A stretch of 60,104 bases of DNA from Pedobacter borealis DSM 19626 (GCF_000708285.2 NZ_JAUG01000018.1:1-60104), one strand, 5' to 3'; positions 42,551 through 51,453 are shown, numbered from the stretch's first letter. Numbers and translations: made by a program. Notes: generated by a model not told the origin, from the letters alone.

Positions 42551-42675
42551 CGTCATTGCGAACTGAAGAAGGGGATTGTACGATGGAGTGAAGCAATCTT
42601 TCCTGTTTGACGATAACCAAGTGAAAATAAATAAAAGCATAAAAGATTGCTTCGTCGTGCCTCCTCGCAATGACG
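42551..42675. repeat. CGTCATTGCGAAC-type palindromic element right of the GIY-YIG gene
   Basis: A direct 58-bp copy (42551-42608) is followed after about 33 bases by the inverted arm AAAGATTGCTTCGTC ending TCGCAATGACG (42642-42675). The whole forms an imperfect palindrome. It ends 14 bases before the dnaG start. Confidence 0.85.
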
Positions 42676-42689
42676 AACAATAATAATAT

Positions 42690-44669
42690 ATGATAAACCG
42701 CGAAACGATAGATAAGATAATGGATACCGCCCGTATTGAGGAGGTAGTTGGGGATTTTGTGCACTTAAAAAAACGCGGAACCAGTTTAATTGGTAATTGC
42801 CCTTTCCATGGAGAAAAAACACCCTCCTTTCACGTATCTGTAACTAAAGGCATTTACAAATGTTTTGGTTGTGGTAAAGGGGGGGATTCAGTGCGCTTTA
42901 TTATGGATCATGAAAAATATTCATATCCCGAAGCGCTTAAATTTTTAGCCAATAAATACAATATAGAAGTTGAGGAAGCCGAACTAAGCCCTCAAGATGC
43001 CGAAGCACAAAGTGCCAAGGAAAGCCTTTACGTAGTTTCGCAGTACGCTGCTGCATTTTTTGTAAAACAGCTTTGGGAAACTGATGAAGGCAAGGGCATC
43101 GGCTTAAGTTATTTTAAAGAACGTGGCTTTAGGGAAGACATCCTTAAAAAATTTGAGGTGGGCTATTCTCCGGATGTATGGGATGCGATGACTCAAAGCG
43201 CAATCAACGCCGGACATAAATTAGAGTTTTTAGAAGCCACCGGATTATCGATCAAAAACGATAACGGCAAAATTTACGATCGCTTTCGCGGTCGTGTAAT
43301 GTTTCCGATCCACAACTTTACAGGCCGGATCATCGGTTTTGGAGGTAGGACTTTAAAAACCGACAAAAATGTTCCGAAATATGTAAACTCGCCCGAAAGT
43401 GAAATTTACCACAAATCGAATGTACTTTACGGTTTATTCCATGCCAAAAAAGCTGTTCGCGATTTAGATAACTGTTACCTGGCGGAAGGTTATGCCGATG
43501 TGCTTTCCGTACATCAGGCCGGAATAGAAAACGTAGTGGCCTCATCGGGTACTTCGTTAACCGTAGAGCAGATTAAGCTGATCGGGCGTTTTACCCAGAA
43601 CATTACCATTTTGTTTGATGGCGATGCTGCGGGGATTAAAGCCTCTCTCCGTGGTTTGGATATGATTTTGGAAGAAGGGCTGAACGTGAAAATTGTTTCC
43701 TTTCCCGACGGTCATGATCCTGATTCTTATATGCACCATGTTGGAGCAGGCGCTTTTAAAACTTATCTTGAGGAAAATAGGAAAGACTTTATTTTATATA
43801 AAGCAAACGTGCTCCTTAAAGATGCGGGCAATGATCCGATTAAAAGAGCAGGCATTATCCGCGATATTGTAGAAAGTATTGCCAAAATCCCTGACCCAAT
43901 TAAAGCTTCTGTTTTTATACGTGAGTGTAGCAGTTTACTCGAAATAGATGAGCATATCTTACTGAGTGAGTTAAATAAAATGCGCTCGGCAAAGCTCAAA
44001 AAAAGCTTTGATAACAATCAACGGACAAATCCGTCATCAAGTCCAAAACCATATTCATCAGGTGCACCTGAGCCACTTGGCCCACCCGATGATTTATGGG
44101 ATGACAGCGCAGGCCCAATGGGGCATGAAGCACCTGTAGAAGAAAATGAGCATCAGGAAAAAGAAATTGTGCGCTTATTGTTGGCTTTCGGGCACGAATT
44201 TGTAAACTGGGATAAAATTGATGATATGTATATCGGTTCATTCATCATGCAGAACCTGAGCGATGTCGAATTTGATGATCCACTTTGCAAAAGAATTATC
44301 GATTATTATAAATCAGAAATCGACAACGGCCGATTACCCACGTCGAACCACTTTGTTAAACATGAGGAAAGAGATATTGCCGATCTGGCCATTACACTTT
44401 CAACCTCAGAATATGCTTTAAGTGAGAACTGGTTAAACAAACATCTTATCTATGTTAAAGATGAAACGATGAATTTAAAAGCAACTATTTTAGGTGGCAT
44501 TTTTCACCTTAAAAAGCGTAAAGTCGAAAAAATATTGATGAACCTGTTGAAAGAAATTAAAGAGGAAAAGAATGAGGATAACCAAATGATTTTAATGCAA
44601 CGTTACGGTGTAATTAAAGGGGTTGAGCGAGAGATTTCTAAGTTCCTGGGTTCTGTTATTGTTAAATAA
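42690..44669 (+). CDS. dnaG: DNA primase
   Basis: This 659-residue primase makes RNA primers for replication. The N-terminal CHC2 zinc motif has Cys37, His40, Cys58 and Cys61 (CPFHGEKTPSFHVS; YKCFGCGKGG). The TOPRIM core includes LAEGYADVLSVHQAG, SSGTSLT and ILFDGDAAGIKA (DGD). A variable helicase-binding C-terminal part follows a Ser/Pro-rich linker (about residues 440-465). The 5' leader is almost entirely repeat DNA, so the promoter is probably within or beyond the repeat. Confidence 0.98.
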   Translation: MINRETIDKIMDTARIEEVVGDFVHLKKRGTSLIGNCPFHGEKTPSFHVSVTKGIYKCFGCGKGGDSVRFIMDHEKYSYPEALKFLANKYNIEVEEAELSPQDAEAQSAKESLYVVSQYAAAFFVKQLWETDEGKGIGLSYFKERGFREDILKKFEVGYSPDVWDAMTQSAINAGHKLEFLEATGLSIKNDNGKIYDRFRGRVMFPIHNFTGRIIGFGGRTLKTDKNVPKYVNSPESEIYHKSNVLYGLFHAKKAVRDLDNCYLAEGYADVLSVHQAGIENVVASSGTSLTVEQIKLIGRFTQNITILFDGDAAGIKASLRGLDMILEEGLNVKIVSFPDGHDPDSYMHHVGAGAFKTYLEENRKDFILYKANVLLKDAGNDPIKRAGIIRDIVESIAKIPDPIKASVFIRECSSLLEIDEHILLSELNKMRSAKLKKSFDNNQRTNPSSSPKPYSSGAPEPLGPPDDLWDDSAGPMGHEAPVEENEHQEKEIVRLLLAFGHEFVNWDKIDDMYIGSFIMQNLSDVEFDDPLCKRIIDYYKSEIDNGRLPTSNHFVKHEERDIADLAITLSTSEYALSENWLNKHLIYVKDETMNLKATILGGIFHLKKRKVEKILMNLLKEIKEEKNEDNQMILMQRYGVIKGVEREISKFLGSVIVK

Positions 44670-44701
44670 ATTACACTTGCCAAGGAGTCCTGTAGAGATT
44701 T

Positions 44702-44795
44702 CGTCATCTCGACTGAAGCGTAGTCCCGACGTTAAATCGGGAGAGAGATCTATAATAGATTTCTCGACTGCGTTGCACTTCGCTCGAAATGACGG
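44702..44795. repeat. CGTCATCTCGACTGAAGC-type palindromic element (copy 2)
   Basis: Left end CGTCATCTCGACTGAAGCG and right end CGCTCGAAATGACG are inverted copies. Inside are TCCCGACGTTAAATCGGGA and AGATCTATAATAGAT. Related elements occur at 36179-36239 and 59982-60063. It lies between dnaG and yraN. Confidence 0.75.
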
Positions 44796-44840
44796 CTTTT
44801 CAATCATGACGATCGTCCAGTAAAAAATTCAATATTAGAT

Positions 44841-45206
44841 ATGGCGTTTCATAATGATTTAGGTAAAGCAGGCGAAAATATTGCAAGGCAATATCTGGAA
44901 GGCCAGGGTTATGAGGTTTTAGATGAAAACTGGACACATGGTAAAGCCGAGGTGGATTTAATTGTTTATAAAAATGGCATTATGGTTTTTGTAGAAGTTA
45001 AATCCAGGAGTTCGGTTGCTTTTGGCGAACCGGAAGAATTTGTACACAAAGCCAAGCAAATACAGATGGAATTGGCCGCTAATGCCTATATTGAATTAAT
45101 GAACCATCAAAATGATATCCGTTTTGATATTATTGCAATTACATTTACAAAAAATAAAAATTATAATTTAAACCATATTGAAGATGCGTTTTGGCCTGAA
45201 GATTAA
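44841..45206 (+). CDS. YraN family protein (UPF0102), Holliday-junction-resolvase-like
   Basis: This 121-residue protein of the UPF0102 family has a restriction-endonuclease-like fold. GKAGENIARQYLEGQGYEVL is the N-terminal signature. Then come GKAEVDLIVY (Asp) and VFVEVKSRSS (Glu-x-Lys), which form a PDDEXK site. The cellular role is unsettled. The next gene starts before its stop, so they are cotranscribed. Confidence 0.93.
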   Translation: MAFHNDLGKAGENIARQYLEGQGYEVLDENWTHGKAEVDLIVYKNGIMVFVEVKSRSSVAFGEPEEFVHKAKQIQMELAANAYIELMNHQNDIRFDIIAITFTKNKNYNLNHIEDAFWPED

Positions 45207-46266
45207 CCCCATTAAAAGTTTCATATTTACCGGAATCGTGCTTGCATTTGTAAGTTCGTGTAAAGACGATTCTACCACTACCTACCGTAGTTTTATTTCA
45301 CCGATGACTGGTCTTAATGTGCCGTCAGGAAACGAGTTTGATGTTAAAGTACAATTTGGCGCTGAACAGAAAGTAGACTCCGTAGTTTACTTGATCGATA
45401 CCGTTAAAATGATTTCAAAAGCCGATACTTCGGCCATTAAACTTAAGACTGAAGGTTTGAAATTGGGTAATCACCTGCTAACAGCCAAAATATTTGGCGC
45501 TGGAAAATCTGAGGATTTAACCTCGAACATTAATGTTTTAGCAGCTCAGGCACCAACAGAATATACCTATAAAGTAATTAAAACCTTGCCTCACGATACC
45601 TCTTCTTATGTAGAGGGTTTAGAATATCATGACGGCTTTTTTTATGAAAGTGCTGGCGATTATGGTCATTCCAGTTTGCGTAAAGTAGAACCAACAACAG
45701 GCAAAATTCTTCAGAAAGCAGATTTAGATGAACAGTATTTTGGCGAAGGAATAACTGTAATCGGCAATAAGATTATTCAATTAACTTACCGCGAAAAAGT
45801 TGGCTTTGTATATGATAAAGCAACCTTTAAAAAACTATCTGAATTTTCGTACACCACTGGCAGAGAAGGCTGGGGTTTGGCTTTTGATGGCGAGAAAGTA
45901 TTGAATACGGATGGTTCGAATACCATCTTTTTCTTAAATAAAGATACCTATCAAAAAATCGGTTCGATTGATGTTTTTGATAATAAAGGGCCAATTCAAA
46001 ATCTAAACGAACTGGAAATTATCGACGGTAAAATTTACGCAAACGTGTACACTACGAATGAAATTCTAATTATTAATCCAGAAACGGGTGCCGTTGAAAG
46101 CAAGATCGATTTATCAGGACTATTGCCTGCAGATTATTTTAAAACCGAAGATGCAAAGGCCAATAACGTGCTAAATGGCATTGCTTATGATAAAGCAAGT
46201 AAAAGACTTTTTGTTGCTGGTAAAAAATGGCCCCATATTTTTCAGATTGAGCTGATTAAGAAATAA
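45184..46266 (+). CDS. Glutaminyl-peptide cyclotransferase-like lipoprotein
   Basis: This 360-residue protein has a lipobox (FVSSCKDD, Cys26). It resembles the bacterial/plant-type glutaminyl cyclase family, a five-bladed propeller that forms N-terminal pyroglutamate. Family segments are FVEGLEYHDG-like SYVEGLEYHDGFFYES, GEGITVIGNKIIQLTYRE, GWGLAFDG, LNELEIIDGKIYANVY and NNVLNGIAYD. A short N-terminal domain of about 110 residues precedes the propeller. The ATG at 45184 is preferred to the TTG two codons earlier. It overlaps yraN by 23 bases. Confidence 0.88.
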   Translation: MRFGLKINPIKSFIFTGIVLAFVSSCKDDSTTTYRSFISPMTGLNVPSGNEFDVKVQFGAEQKVDSVVYLIDTVKMISKADTSAIKLKTEGLKLGNHLLTAKIFGAGKSEDLTSNINVLAAQAPTEYTYKVIKTLPHDTSSYVEGLEYHDGFFYESAGDYGHSSLRKVEPTTGKILQKADLDEQYFGEGITVIGNKIIQLTYREKVGFVYDKATFKKLSEFSYTTGREGWGLAFDGEKVLNTDGSNTIFFLNKDTYQKIGSIDVFDNKGPIQNLNELEIIDGKIYANVYTTNEILIINPETGAVESKIDLSGLLPADYFKTEDAKANNVLNGIAYDKASKRLFVAGKKWPHIFQIELIKK

Positions 46267-46273
46267 GTGTAAT

Positions 46274-46370
46274 CGTCATTGCGAGAAGGCTTTTTCAGCC
46301 GACGAAGCAATCTTTATAGCAGGGCTCGCAAGCATGAAAGATTGCTTCGTCGTTCCTTCTCGCAATGACG
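46274..46370. repeat. CGTCATTGCGAG-type palindromic element
   Basis: Left arm CGTCATTGCGAGAAGG with ACGAAGCAATCTTT and right arm AAAGATTGCTTCGT with TTCTCGCAATGACG form an imperfect palindrome of 97 bp. It is the same family as the repeats around the GIY-YIG gene. It sits between two convergent genes and could end both transcripts. Confidence 0.8.
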
Positions 46371-46379
46371 ATTCACGTA

Positions 46380-46910
46380 TTAATCCTGTTTCTTCGGCTC
46401 GTCTAAATAACCGTTAAAAATAATGGGTTGTTTATTCATGCTGCTTGCCGTTAATGAGGCGTAGCCATTGGTAGAAATATTAATGGTAAACCTATAATTT
46501 TCTCTCTTTACATCCTTTGTATTAATCTGGATGGTGTAAGATCCTTTTTTATTCTTCGATTCTGTGTAGGTGAAATCTTTAGAGGTAAATTTAATACCAC
46601 CTTGAGTAGGATCCATCGGAGCAGAAAAAGACCTTCCATAATAAGGCAGATAAGCAACAATACTGTCTTTGGTAACCCTAACATCGTATTGCGAACCCGT
46701 CAGGCTTATAGAACCACCACCTTGACTGCCTGGCATCATCGCTAATACTTTATTAATGTCGTTGTTCGACATTGGCATGGCGGTATTGGCAACAAAAGTA
46801 TAATTTTTATCTGCTACAATTTTTACTGTAGTTTCCTTATTGGTTTGGGCAAATAATTGAACCCCAATCAAAAGAAAGGCAAGGCTCAATATTAAATTTA
46901 AACGTTTCAT
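46380..46910 (-). CDS. DUF4251 domain-containing secreted protein
   Basis: This 176-residue protein has a signal peptide ending LFAQ (about residue 22). The mature part fits DUF4251: VADKNYTFVANTAMPM, YDVRVTKDSIVAYLPYYGRS, KFTSKDFTYTESK and YRFTINISTNGYASL. The fold is probably a periplasmic beta-sandwich; function is unknown. Length is typical. Confidence 0.88.
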   Translation of the reverse strand: MKRLNLILSLAFLLIGVQLFAQTNKETTVKIVADKNYTFVANTAMPMSNNDINKVLAMMPGSQGGGSISLTGSQYDVRVTKDSIVAYLPYYGRSFSAPMDPTQGGIKFTSKDFTYTESKNKKGSYTIQINTKDVKRENYRFTINISTNGYASLTASSMNKQPIIFNGYLDEPKKQD

Positions 46911-47007
46911 AATGTGTGTTTTAAATGTGTAACAATTTAAAGATGCACAGATTTGAAAGATTCCATAATAGTGCCAAAAAATGGACGGTGGCCTAAATTT
47001 AACGATT

Positions 47008-47640
47008 TTAGTTTTTATATAGTGGATTTACTTTTTCCGAATAACTCGATTTGTATAACGGATTACTTTTCTCAGTTGCAGAAGCTCCCATTGCTGTGAA
47101 TTTATAGGTGCCTACAGGAAGATTGTTAAGCTCGATTTCTCCGTTTTCATTCGTAATTAAAGTAATTAAACTGCCACCTGGATTTTTACCACCTGTAACA
47201 ATTATTCCCCCGATTGGCGTGCCCGCTACCCGCGATTTGGGATTAGTGGAAGGTACCAAAATGATAAATTTATAATTTCCTGTACTGGCATTATTAAATT
47301 CTATTTCTCCATTTGAGTTGGTTACGAGGGTAATTGCATCGCCTCCCGGATTTTTACCTCCTTTAACCACAATGCCACCGATAGGCTGCCCAGGCACGAA
47401 ACTTACTTCGCCAGTGGCTACATCTAATTTGCCTTTAATGGATTTCATAATGCAAGGGAAATGTGATTCAGGGTAATTTAGCTTACAATAATCGCAGTAA
47501 TGCCCCTCGGGAGCCTGAATTCGTAACTGTTGCGTGTTTGTTTCTTTGGTTTCTGTTGATGTTGCAGTTCTTTTAACTTGAGCCAGAACAGTAAATGAAA
47601 TCGATAGCAGAAATACCGCTATAGCAGCTCCTTTTTTCAT
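47008..47640 (-). CDS. Secreted protein with two internal repeats
   Basis: This 210-residue protein has a signal peptide ending VLAQ. A Cys motif (HYCDYCKLNYPESHFPC) comes first. Then come two copies of a repeat of about 55 residues, each reading PIGGIxVxGGKNPGG followed by ITLxTNxNGEIExNN and YKF. The repeats resemble small carboxypeptidase-regulatory/SdrD-B-like beta domains. The C terminus repeats NPLYK. I recognise no characterised family. A -7 box (TAATTTTG, minus strand, 47659-47666) lies 19 bases before the start. Confidence 0.75.
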   Translation of the reverse strand: MKKGAAIAVFLLSISFTVLAQVKRTATSTETKETNTQQLRIQAPEGHYCDYCKLNYPESHFPCIMKSIKGKLDVATGEVSFVPGQPIGGIVVKGGKNPGGDAITLVTNSNGEIEFNNASTGNYKFIILVPSTNPKSRVAGTPIGGIIVTGGKNPGGSLITLITNENGEIELNNLPVGTYKFTAMGASATEKSNPLYKSSYSEKVNPLYKN

Positions 47641-47658
47641 AAAATTTGATTAGAACTA

Positions 47659-47666
47659 CAAAATTA
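47659..47666 (-). promoter_or_regulatory. -7 promoter box (TAATTTTG) of the repeat-containing secreted protein
   Basis: On the minus strand TAATTTTG matches TAnnTTTG and is 19 bases from the ATG at 47640, which predicts a leader of about 12 nt. Confidence 0.42.
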
Positions 47667-47727
47667 ATCAAAAAATATGGCTCTTGCTAGTTTTTAAAGG
47701 CTAGTGAGGTAATGACTGGTTGTTTGA

Positions 47728-48066
47728 CTATTTCTTTTTGGATGCTTTCGCAAAAGGATTGAAGGCCAGGGCAAGGTTAACCCAGAAATCCAGTTCATCA
47801 TTCCGGCCTAAAACATCTTCTGATACCGAAACGTAGCCCTTCATTGGTCTACCGCCCATCACCATCTGTTGCCAGCCATCTTTATCGGATAAATTTTCTA
47901 AAGTATTCGGGTCGAGCCTCACCATCATGCTGTTCTTAGAAACACCAATACACATTTTGCCGTTCACCATAAAAATAAGCCCACTGAACATTTCTTTTTC
48001 CTGTACATCTTGTATATGCATTAAACGTTCGGCAACGCGAAGCGCTAAGGTTTCGTTGTATTTCAT
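47728..48066 (-). CDS. TfoX/Sxy N-terminal domain protein
   Basis: This 112-residue protein matches the TfoX N-terminal domain: EKEMFSGLIFMVNGKMCIGV, MMVRLDPNTL and GRPMKGYVSV. The competence regulator Sxy/TfoX of gamma-proteobacteria has this domain plus a second one missing here, so a role in competence should not be assumed. A tiny secreted-peptide frame lies 9 bases upstream on the same strand. Confidence 0.88.
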   Translation of the reverse strand: MKYNETLALRVAERLMHIQDVQEKEMFSGLIFMVNGKMCIGVSKNSMMVRLDPNTLENLSDKDGWQQMVMGGRPMKGYVSVSEDVLGRNDELDFWVNLALAFNPFAKASKKK

Positions 48067-48075
48067 GGTCTAAAA

Positions 48076-48195
48076 TTAATGTGCATTTTTGCCTGTTCCG
48101 TATTTAATTCCAACTGCGTAGAAATATTTTTTCTTTTGCGCAAAACCTACAAGGCAAATCAAAGAAAAAAGTAAAGTAAGTTTAATAGCGTGCAT
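48076..48195 (-). CDS. Possible 39-residue secreted peptide upstream of the TfoX-N gene
   Basis: A short minus-strand frame runs from the ATG at 48195 to a TAA at 48076-48078. Its first 20 residues form a good signal peptide (MHAIKLTLLFSLICLVGFAQ), followed by a basic 19-residue tail with KKKYFYAVGIKYGTGKN. It ends 9 bases before the TfoX-N gene, so they could share a transcript. The Gln after the cleavage site is typical of exported proteins in this phylum. It matches no family I know and might be a chance frame. Confidence 0.45.
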   Translation of the reverse strand: MHAIKLTLLFSLICLVGFAQKKKYFYAVGIKYGTGKNAH

Positions 48196-48269
48196 TAGAA
48201 TTGTTTATCCTTAAAATTAATGTTTATAAGATGTTGAACAAAATAATTTCCTTACTATCTCTATTTCAG

Positions 48270-48277
48270 TAAATTTG
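48270..48277 (+). promoter_or_regulatory. -7 promoter box of rnhB (TAAATTTG)
   Basis: TAAATTTG matches TAnnTTTG and ends 4 bases before the rnhB ATG at 48282. Initiation would fall at about the start codon, suggesting a leaderless message, as for the antitoxin gene. Confidence 0.45.
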
Positions 48278-48281
48278 CAAT

Positions 48282-48890
48282 ATGTTGTTAAACTGCTATC
48301 AGGAAGAATTATTAGAGGCAGGGTGTGATGAAGCTGGAAGAGGTTGCCTCGCTGGTCCTGTTTTTGCCGCGGCGGTAATATTGCCAAAAGGTTTTGTATT
48401 AGAAGGATTAAATGATTCTAAGCAGTTATCGCATGAGCAAAGGGCCGCTCTGAGACCTATAATAGAACAGGAAGCTTTAGCCTGGGCCGTAGCTTCTTGT
48501 GATCATGAAGAGATAGACCGGATCAATATTTTAAATGCTTCGTTTTTGGCCATGCACAGGGCGATTGAAAAATTACATACCCAACCACAATACCTGGTAA
48601 TTGATGGGAACCGTTTCAAAACCTATCCGCAAATTCCACACAGTTGCATTGTAAAGGGCGATGGTAAATATCTAAACATCGCCGCCGCTTCTATATTGGC
48701 GAAAACCCACCGCGATGAATACATGACCAATCTGCACATCGATTTTCCGCATTACAATTGGCAGCAGAATAAAGGATACCCAACTATTGCACACCGTAAG
48801 GCTGTAATCGAAATCGGGTTATCGCCATTTCACCGCAAAACTTTTAATGTGAGCGACCCTCAGTTAGAACTGTTTTCAAAAAACGCCTAA
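48282..48890 (+). CDS. rnhB: Ribonuclease HII
   Basis: This 202-residue enzyme cleaves RNA in RNA-DNA hybrids and at single ribonucleotides. [15 protein letters not shown] carries the first two catalytic acids (Asp16, Glu17), with further acidic residues in YLVIDGNRF and [16 protein letters not shown] and [10 protein letters not shown] are family segments. The length is normal. The GT4 gene starts 22 bases after its stop. Confidence 0.97.
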   Translation: MLLNCYQEELLEAGCDEAGRGCLAGPVFAAAVILPKGFVLEGLNDSKQLSHEQRAALRPIIEQEALAWAVASCDHEEIDRINILNASFLAMHRAIEKLHTQPQYLVIDGNRFKTYPQIPHSCIVKGDGKYLNIAAASILAKTHRDEYMTNLHIDFPHYNWQQNKGYPTIAHRKAVIEIGLSPFHRKTFNVSDPQLELFSKNA

Positions 48891-48912
48891 AATTTCGTAT
48901 TTTCACAACATT

Positions 48913-50115
48913 GTGAAAATTCTGTTGATTACTAAGCGGGTTCCCTTTCCGCCAAATAGTGGTTATCCTATCGTGGTTTATAATACCATAAAAGGTTTGC
49001 TGCAACTTGGTGCAGATATTACTTTGTTTAGCCTCAACCCCACAAAAGGACGGATCGACATCGAGGATATCTACGATCCTATTTTTGAACAGATTAAATA
49101 CCATACCTACGATTTAGATACAGATGTAAATGTATGGTCGGCATTTTTTAATATTTTCACTAACGAATCTTATAACGTTTCCCGTTATTATAGCGAAGAT
49201 GCTGCGCGACAGTTAGAAAATCTCTTGCGAGAAAATGTGTTCGATATTATTCAGTTTGAGGGGCTTTTTGTTGTTCCTTATCTGGATGTGGTTAAGGCAA
49301 ACAGTAATGCCAAGCTCATCTATAGGGCACACAATATCGAATTTACGCTTTGGGAACGTCTTTCTCATTCTGAAAAGTTTCTCATTCGGCGTAAATATTT
49401 AGCTTTTTTAGCCCAGCGGCTTAAAGCATATGAAACCGATCAGATTAACCGTTTCCACCATATTTTCGCCATTTCCGAGCCCGATCGCCAAAGCATATTA
49501 ATGTTTGGTTGCGAAATTCCGATGTCGGTTTTTCCCGTTGCCATCGATTTAGAAAAATATAAAGTAGATAAAAGTAAAACCAGTTTTCCTACACTGTTTC
49601 ATTTAGGTGCAATGGACTGGCGACCGAATCAGGAAGGACTAGAATGGTTTTTGGATGATATCTGGCCCGATATCGAAAAACTAAATAAAGACCTCCGTTT
49701 TTATATCGCAGGAAAAAACATGCAGAAACATTTCTTCGAATACGATTCAGAAAATCTGATTGTAGAGGGTGAGGTTTTTGATGCCGTAGAATTTATGAAC
49801 TCTAAGGCAATTATGATTGTTCCTTTAATTTCTGGCACCGGAATGCGGGTAAAGATTATTGAAGGTATGGCCATGAAAAAATGCATTATTGCCACCACTA
49901 CTGCTGCAGAGGGAATTAATTGCAGGCATGGCCATGATATTTTAATTGCTGATTCTGCAGATGAATTTTACCGGTCGATTTTACAGTGTATCATTAACCC
50001 TAAACGTTGGGTGGAAATAGGAGAGAACGCTCGCAAAACAGTAGAAAATGACCATGGGGTGCATTTAATCTCCAGTAAAATGTTAAAAATTTACGAGGAG
50101 CTGGTAAGTGCGTAA
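48913..50115 (+). CDS. Glycosyltransferase family 4/1 (GT-B fold)
   Basis: This 400-residue enzyme has an N-terminal acceptor half (KILLITKRVPFPPNSGYPIV) and a C-terminal donor half (LFHLGAMDWRPNQEGLEWF; VPLISGTGMRVKIIEGMAM), which holds the conserved Glu of the E-x7-E region. It likely builds surface polysaccharide. The start is a GTG at 48913; no in-frame ATG lies nearby. It is probably cotranscribed with rnhB. Confidence 0.9.
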   Translation: MKILLITKRVPFPPNSGYPIVVYNTIKGLLQLGADITLFSLNPTKGRIDIEDIYDPIFEQIKYHTYDLDTDVNVWSAFFNIFTNESYNVSRYYSEDAARQLENLLRENVFDIIQFEGLFVVPYLDVVKANSNAKLIYRAHNIEFTLWERLSHSEKFLIRRKYLAFLAQRLKAYETDQINRFHHIFAISEPDRQSILMFGCEIPMSVFPVAIDLEKYKVDKSKTSFPTLFHLGAMDWRPNQEGLEWFLDDIWPDIEKLNKDLRFYIAGKNMQKHFFEYDSENLIVEGEVFDAVEFMNSKAIMIVPLISGTGMRVKIIEGMAMKKCIIATTTAAEGINCRHGHDILIADSADEFYRSILQCIINPKRWVEIGENARKTVENDHGVHLISSKMLKIYEELVSA

Positions 50116-50122
50116 CTATATA

Positions 50123-50170
50123 AGAGTTGACAACTTTTCTATGCACTTAGAAAGAAAAGTTGTCAACTCT
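50123..50170. repeat. Perfect 16-bp palindrome, GAGTTGACAACTT family (copy 2)
   Basis: AGAGTTGACAACTTTT and AAAAGTTGTCAACTCT are perfect inverted copies around a 16-base centre. The same family lies at 4124-4168. It follows the glycosyltransferase stop by 8 bases and could act as a terminator stem, although no T run follows. Confidence 0.8.
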
Positions 50171-50186
50171 GGAAATCTCTTAAGTA

Positions 50187-50212
50187 GATGCTAAAACAAG
50201 TTCAGCATGACG
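50187..50212. repeat. Half copy of the CGTCATGCTGAAC family
   Basis: GATGCTAAAACAAGTTCAGCATGACG matches only the right arm of the family found at 9899, 22507, 31084 and 39727. The left arm is missing. Confidence 0.55.
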
Positions 50213-50276
50213 ATTACGATAAGAAGTCTTCTAAAAACTCCTTAAAATTAACCTCAAAATTTTATCTTTTTCTTAG

Positions 50277-50284
50277 TACTTTTG
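50277..50284 (+). promoter_or_regulatory. -7 promoter box of gcvT (TACTTTTG)
   Basis: TACTTTTG followed by CACCCC matches TAnnTTTG. It would give a leader of about 80-85 nt before the ATG at 50374, the longest predicted leader in the window. I see no riboswitch fold in it. Confidence 0.5.
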
Positions 50285-50373
50285 CACCCCAAGAAGAATA
50301 ACGAATAAAGTCGTCATAATTCACAGAATATCAGCTATACTGGCTTCATTATCATAAAAAATAAAATTTACGG

Positions 50374-51453
50374 ATGAAAAACACCGCATTAACAGAAAAA
50401 CACATCGCTTTAGGCGCTAAAATGGTTCCATTTGCAGGTTACAATATGCCTGTTACTTACGAAGGTATTAATGCCGAACATGCAACTGTTCGTAACGGCG
50501 TGGGTGTTTTTGATGTAAGCCACATGGGCGAATTTATTCTGAAAGGTGAAAACGCATTGGATCTTATTCAACGGGTAACCAGTAACGATGCATCTAAATT
50601 ATACGATGGAAAAGTTCAGTACTCTTGTTTGCCAAACCAAGATGGTGGTATTGTTGATGATCTTTTGGTTTACAAAATAGATGATAAAACCTATATGTTG
50701 GTGGTAAACGCTTCTAACATCGAAAAAGATTGGAACTGGATTCAACAATTCAATTCGAAAGGTGTAGAAATGCACAATATTTCGGATCAAACCTCTCTTT
50801 TAGCCATTCAAGGACCAAAAGCAGCAGACGCTTTACAAACATTAACTGATGTTGATTTGGCATCAATGGAGTATTACACGTTCGTTAAAGGTACCTTTGC
50901 TGGTGTTGATAACGTAGTCATTTCAGCAACAGGTTATACTGGCGCTGGTGGTTTCGAAATTTATTTCGAAAACCAATATGCCGATCAAATTTGGGATGCT
51001 ATTTTTAAAGCAGGTGCGCCGCACAACATTCAGCCAATAGGCCTAGGTGCACGCGATACTTTACGTTTAGAAATGGGTTTCTGTTTATATGGAAATGATA
51101 TCGATGATACTACCTCGCCTATTGAGGCAGGTTTAGGTTGGATTACCAAATTTTCTAAATCTTTTACCAATTCGGAGGCATTATTGGCGCAAAAAGAAGC
51201 TGGTATTCAAAAGAAATTGGTTGGTTTCGAAATGATCGATCGTGGTATTCCGCGCCATGATTATGAAATTGCTGATGCCGAAGGAAATATTATCGGTAAA
51301 GTAACTTCTGGTACCCAGGCACCTTCTTTGCAAAAAGCAATAGGTATGGGCTACATCGCAAAAGATTTCACTAAAGAAGGAACTGAAGTTTTTATTTTAA
51401 TCCGTAATATGCCAATTAAAGCTAAAGTGGTTAAATTCCCTTTTTATAAATAA
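50374..51453 (+). CDS. gcvT: Glycine cleavage system T protein (aminomethyltransferase)
   Basis: This 359-residue folate enzyme transfers the methylene group from the lipoyl H protein to tetrahydrofolate and releases ammonia. Family segments are [52 protein letters not shown] and [20 protein letters not shown]. The length is normal. The other cleavage genes are not in the window. A DUF1016 gene begins 34 bases after its stop. Confidence 0.97.
   Translation: MKNTALTEKHIALGAKMVPFAGYNMPVTYEGINAEHATVRNGVGVFDVSHMGEFILKGENALDLIQRVTSNDASKLYDGKVQYSCLPNQDGGIVDDLLVYKIDDKTYMLVVNASNIEKDWNWIQQFNSKGVEMHNISDQTSLLAIQGPKAADALQTLTDVDLASMEYYTFVKGTFAGVDNVVISATGYTGAGGFEIYFENQYADQIWDAIFKAGAPHNIQPIGLGARDTLRLEMGFCLYGNDIDDTTSPIEAGLGWITKFSKSFTNSEALLAQKEAGIQKKLVGFEMIDRGIPRHDYEIADAEGNIIGKVTSGTQAPSLQKAIGMGYIAKDFTKEGTEVFILIRNMPIKAKVVKFPFYK

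Noticed and set aside
42540..42822. Minus-strand frames across the repeat before dnaG
   Set aside because: They consist of repeat DNA and the complement of the dnaG 5' end.
47728..48066. Competence regulator tfoX
   Set aside because: Only the N-terminal domain is present, and no competence genes are nearby.
50285..50373. Glycine riboswitch upstream of gcvT
   Set aside because: The leader is short and AT-rich and shows no tandem aptamer-like conserved elements.
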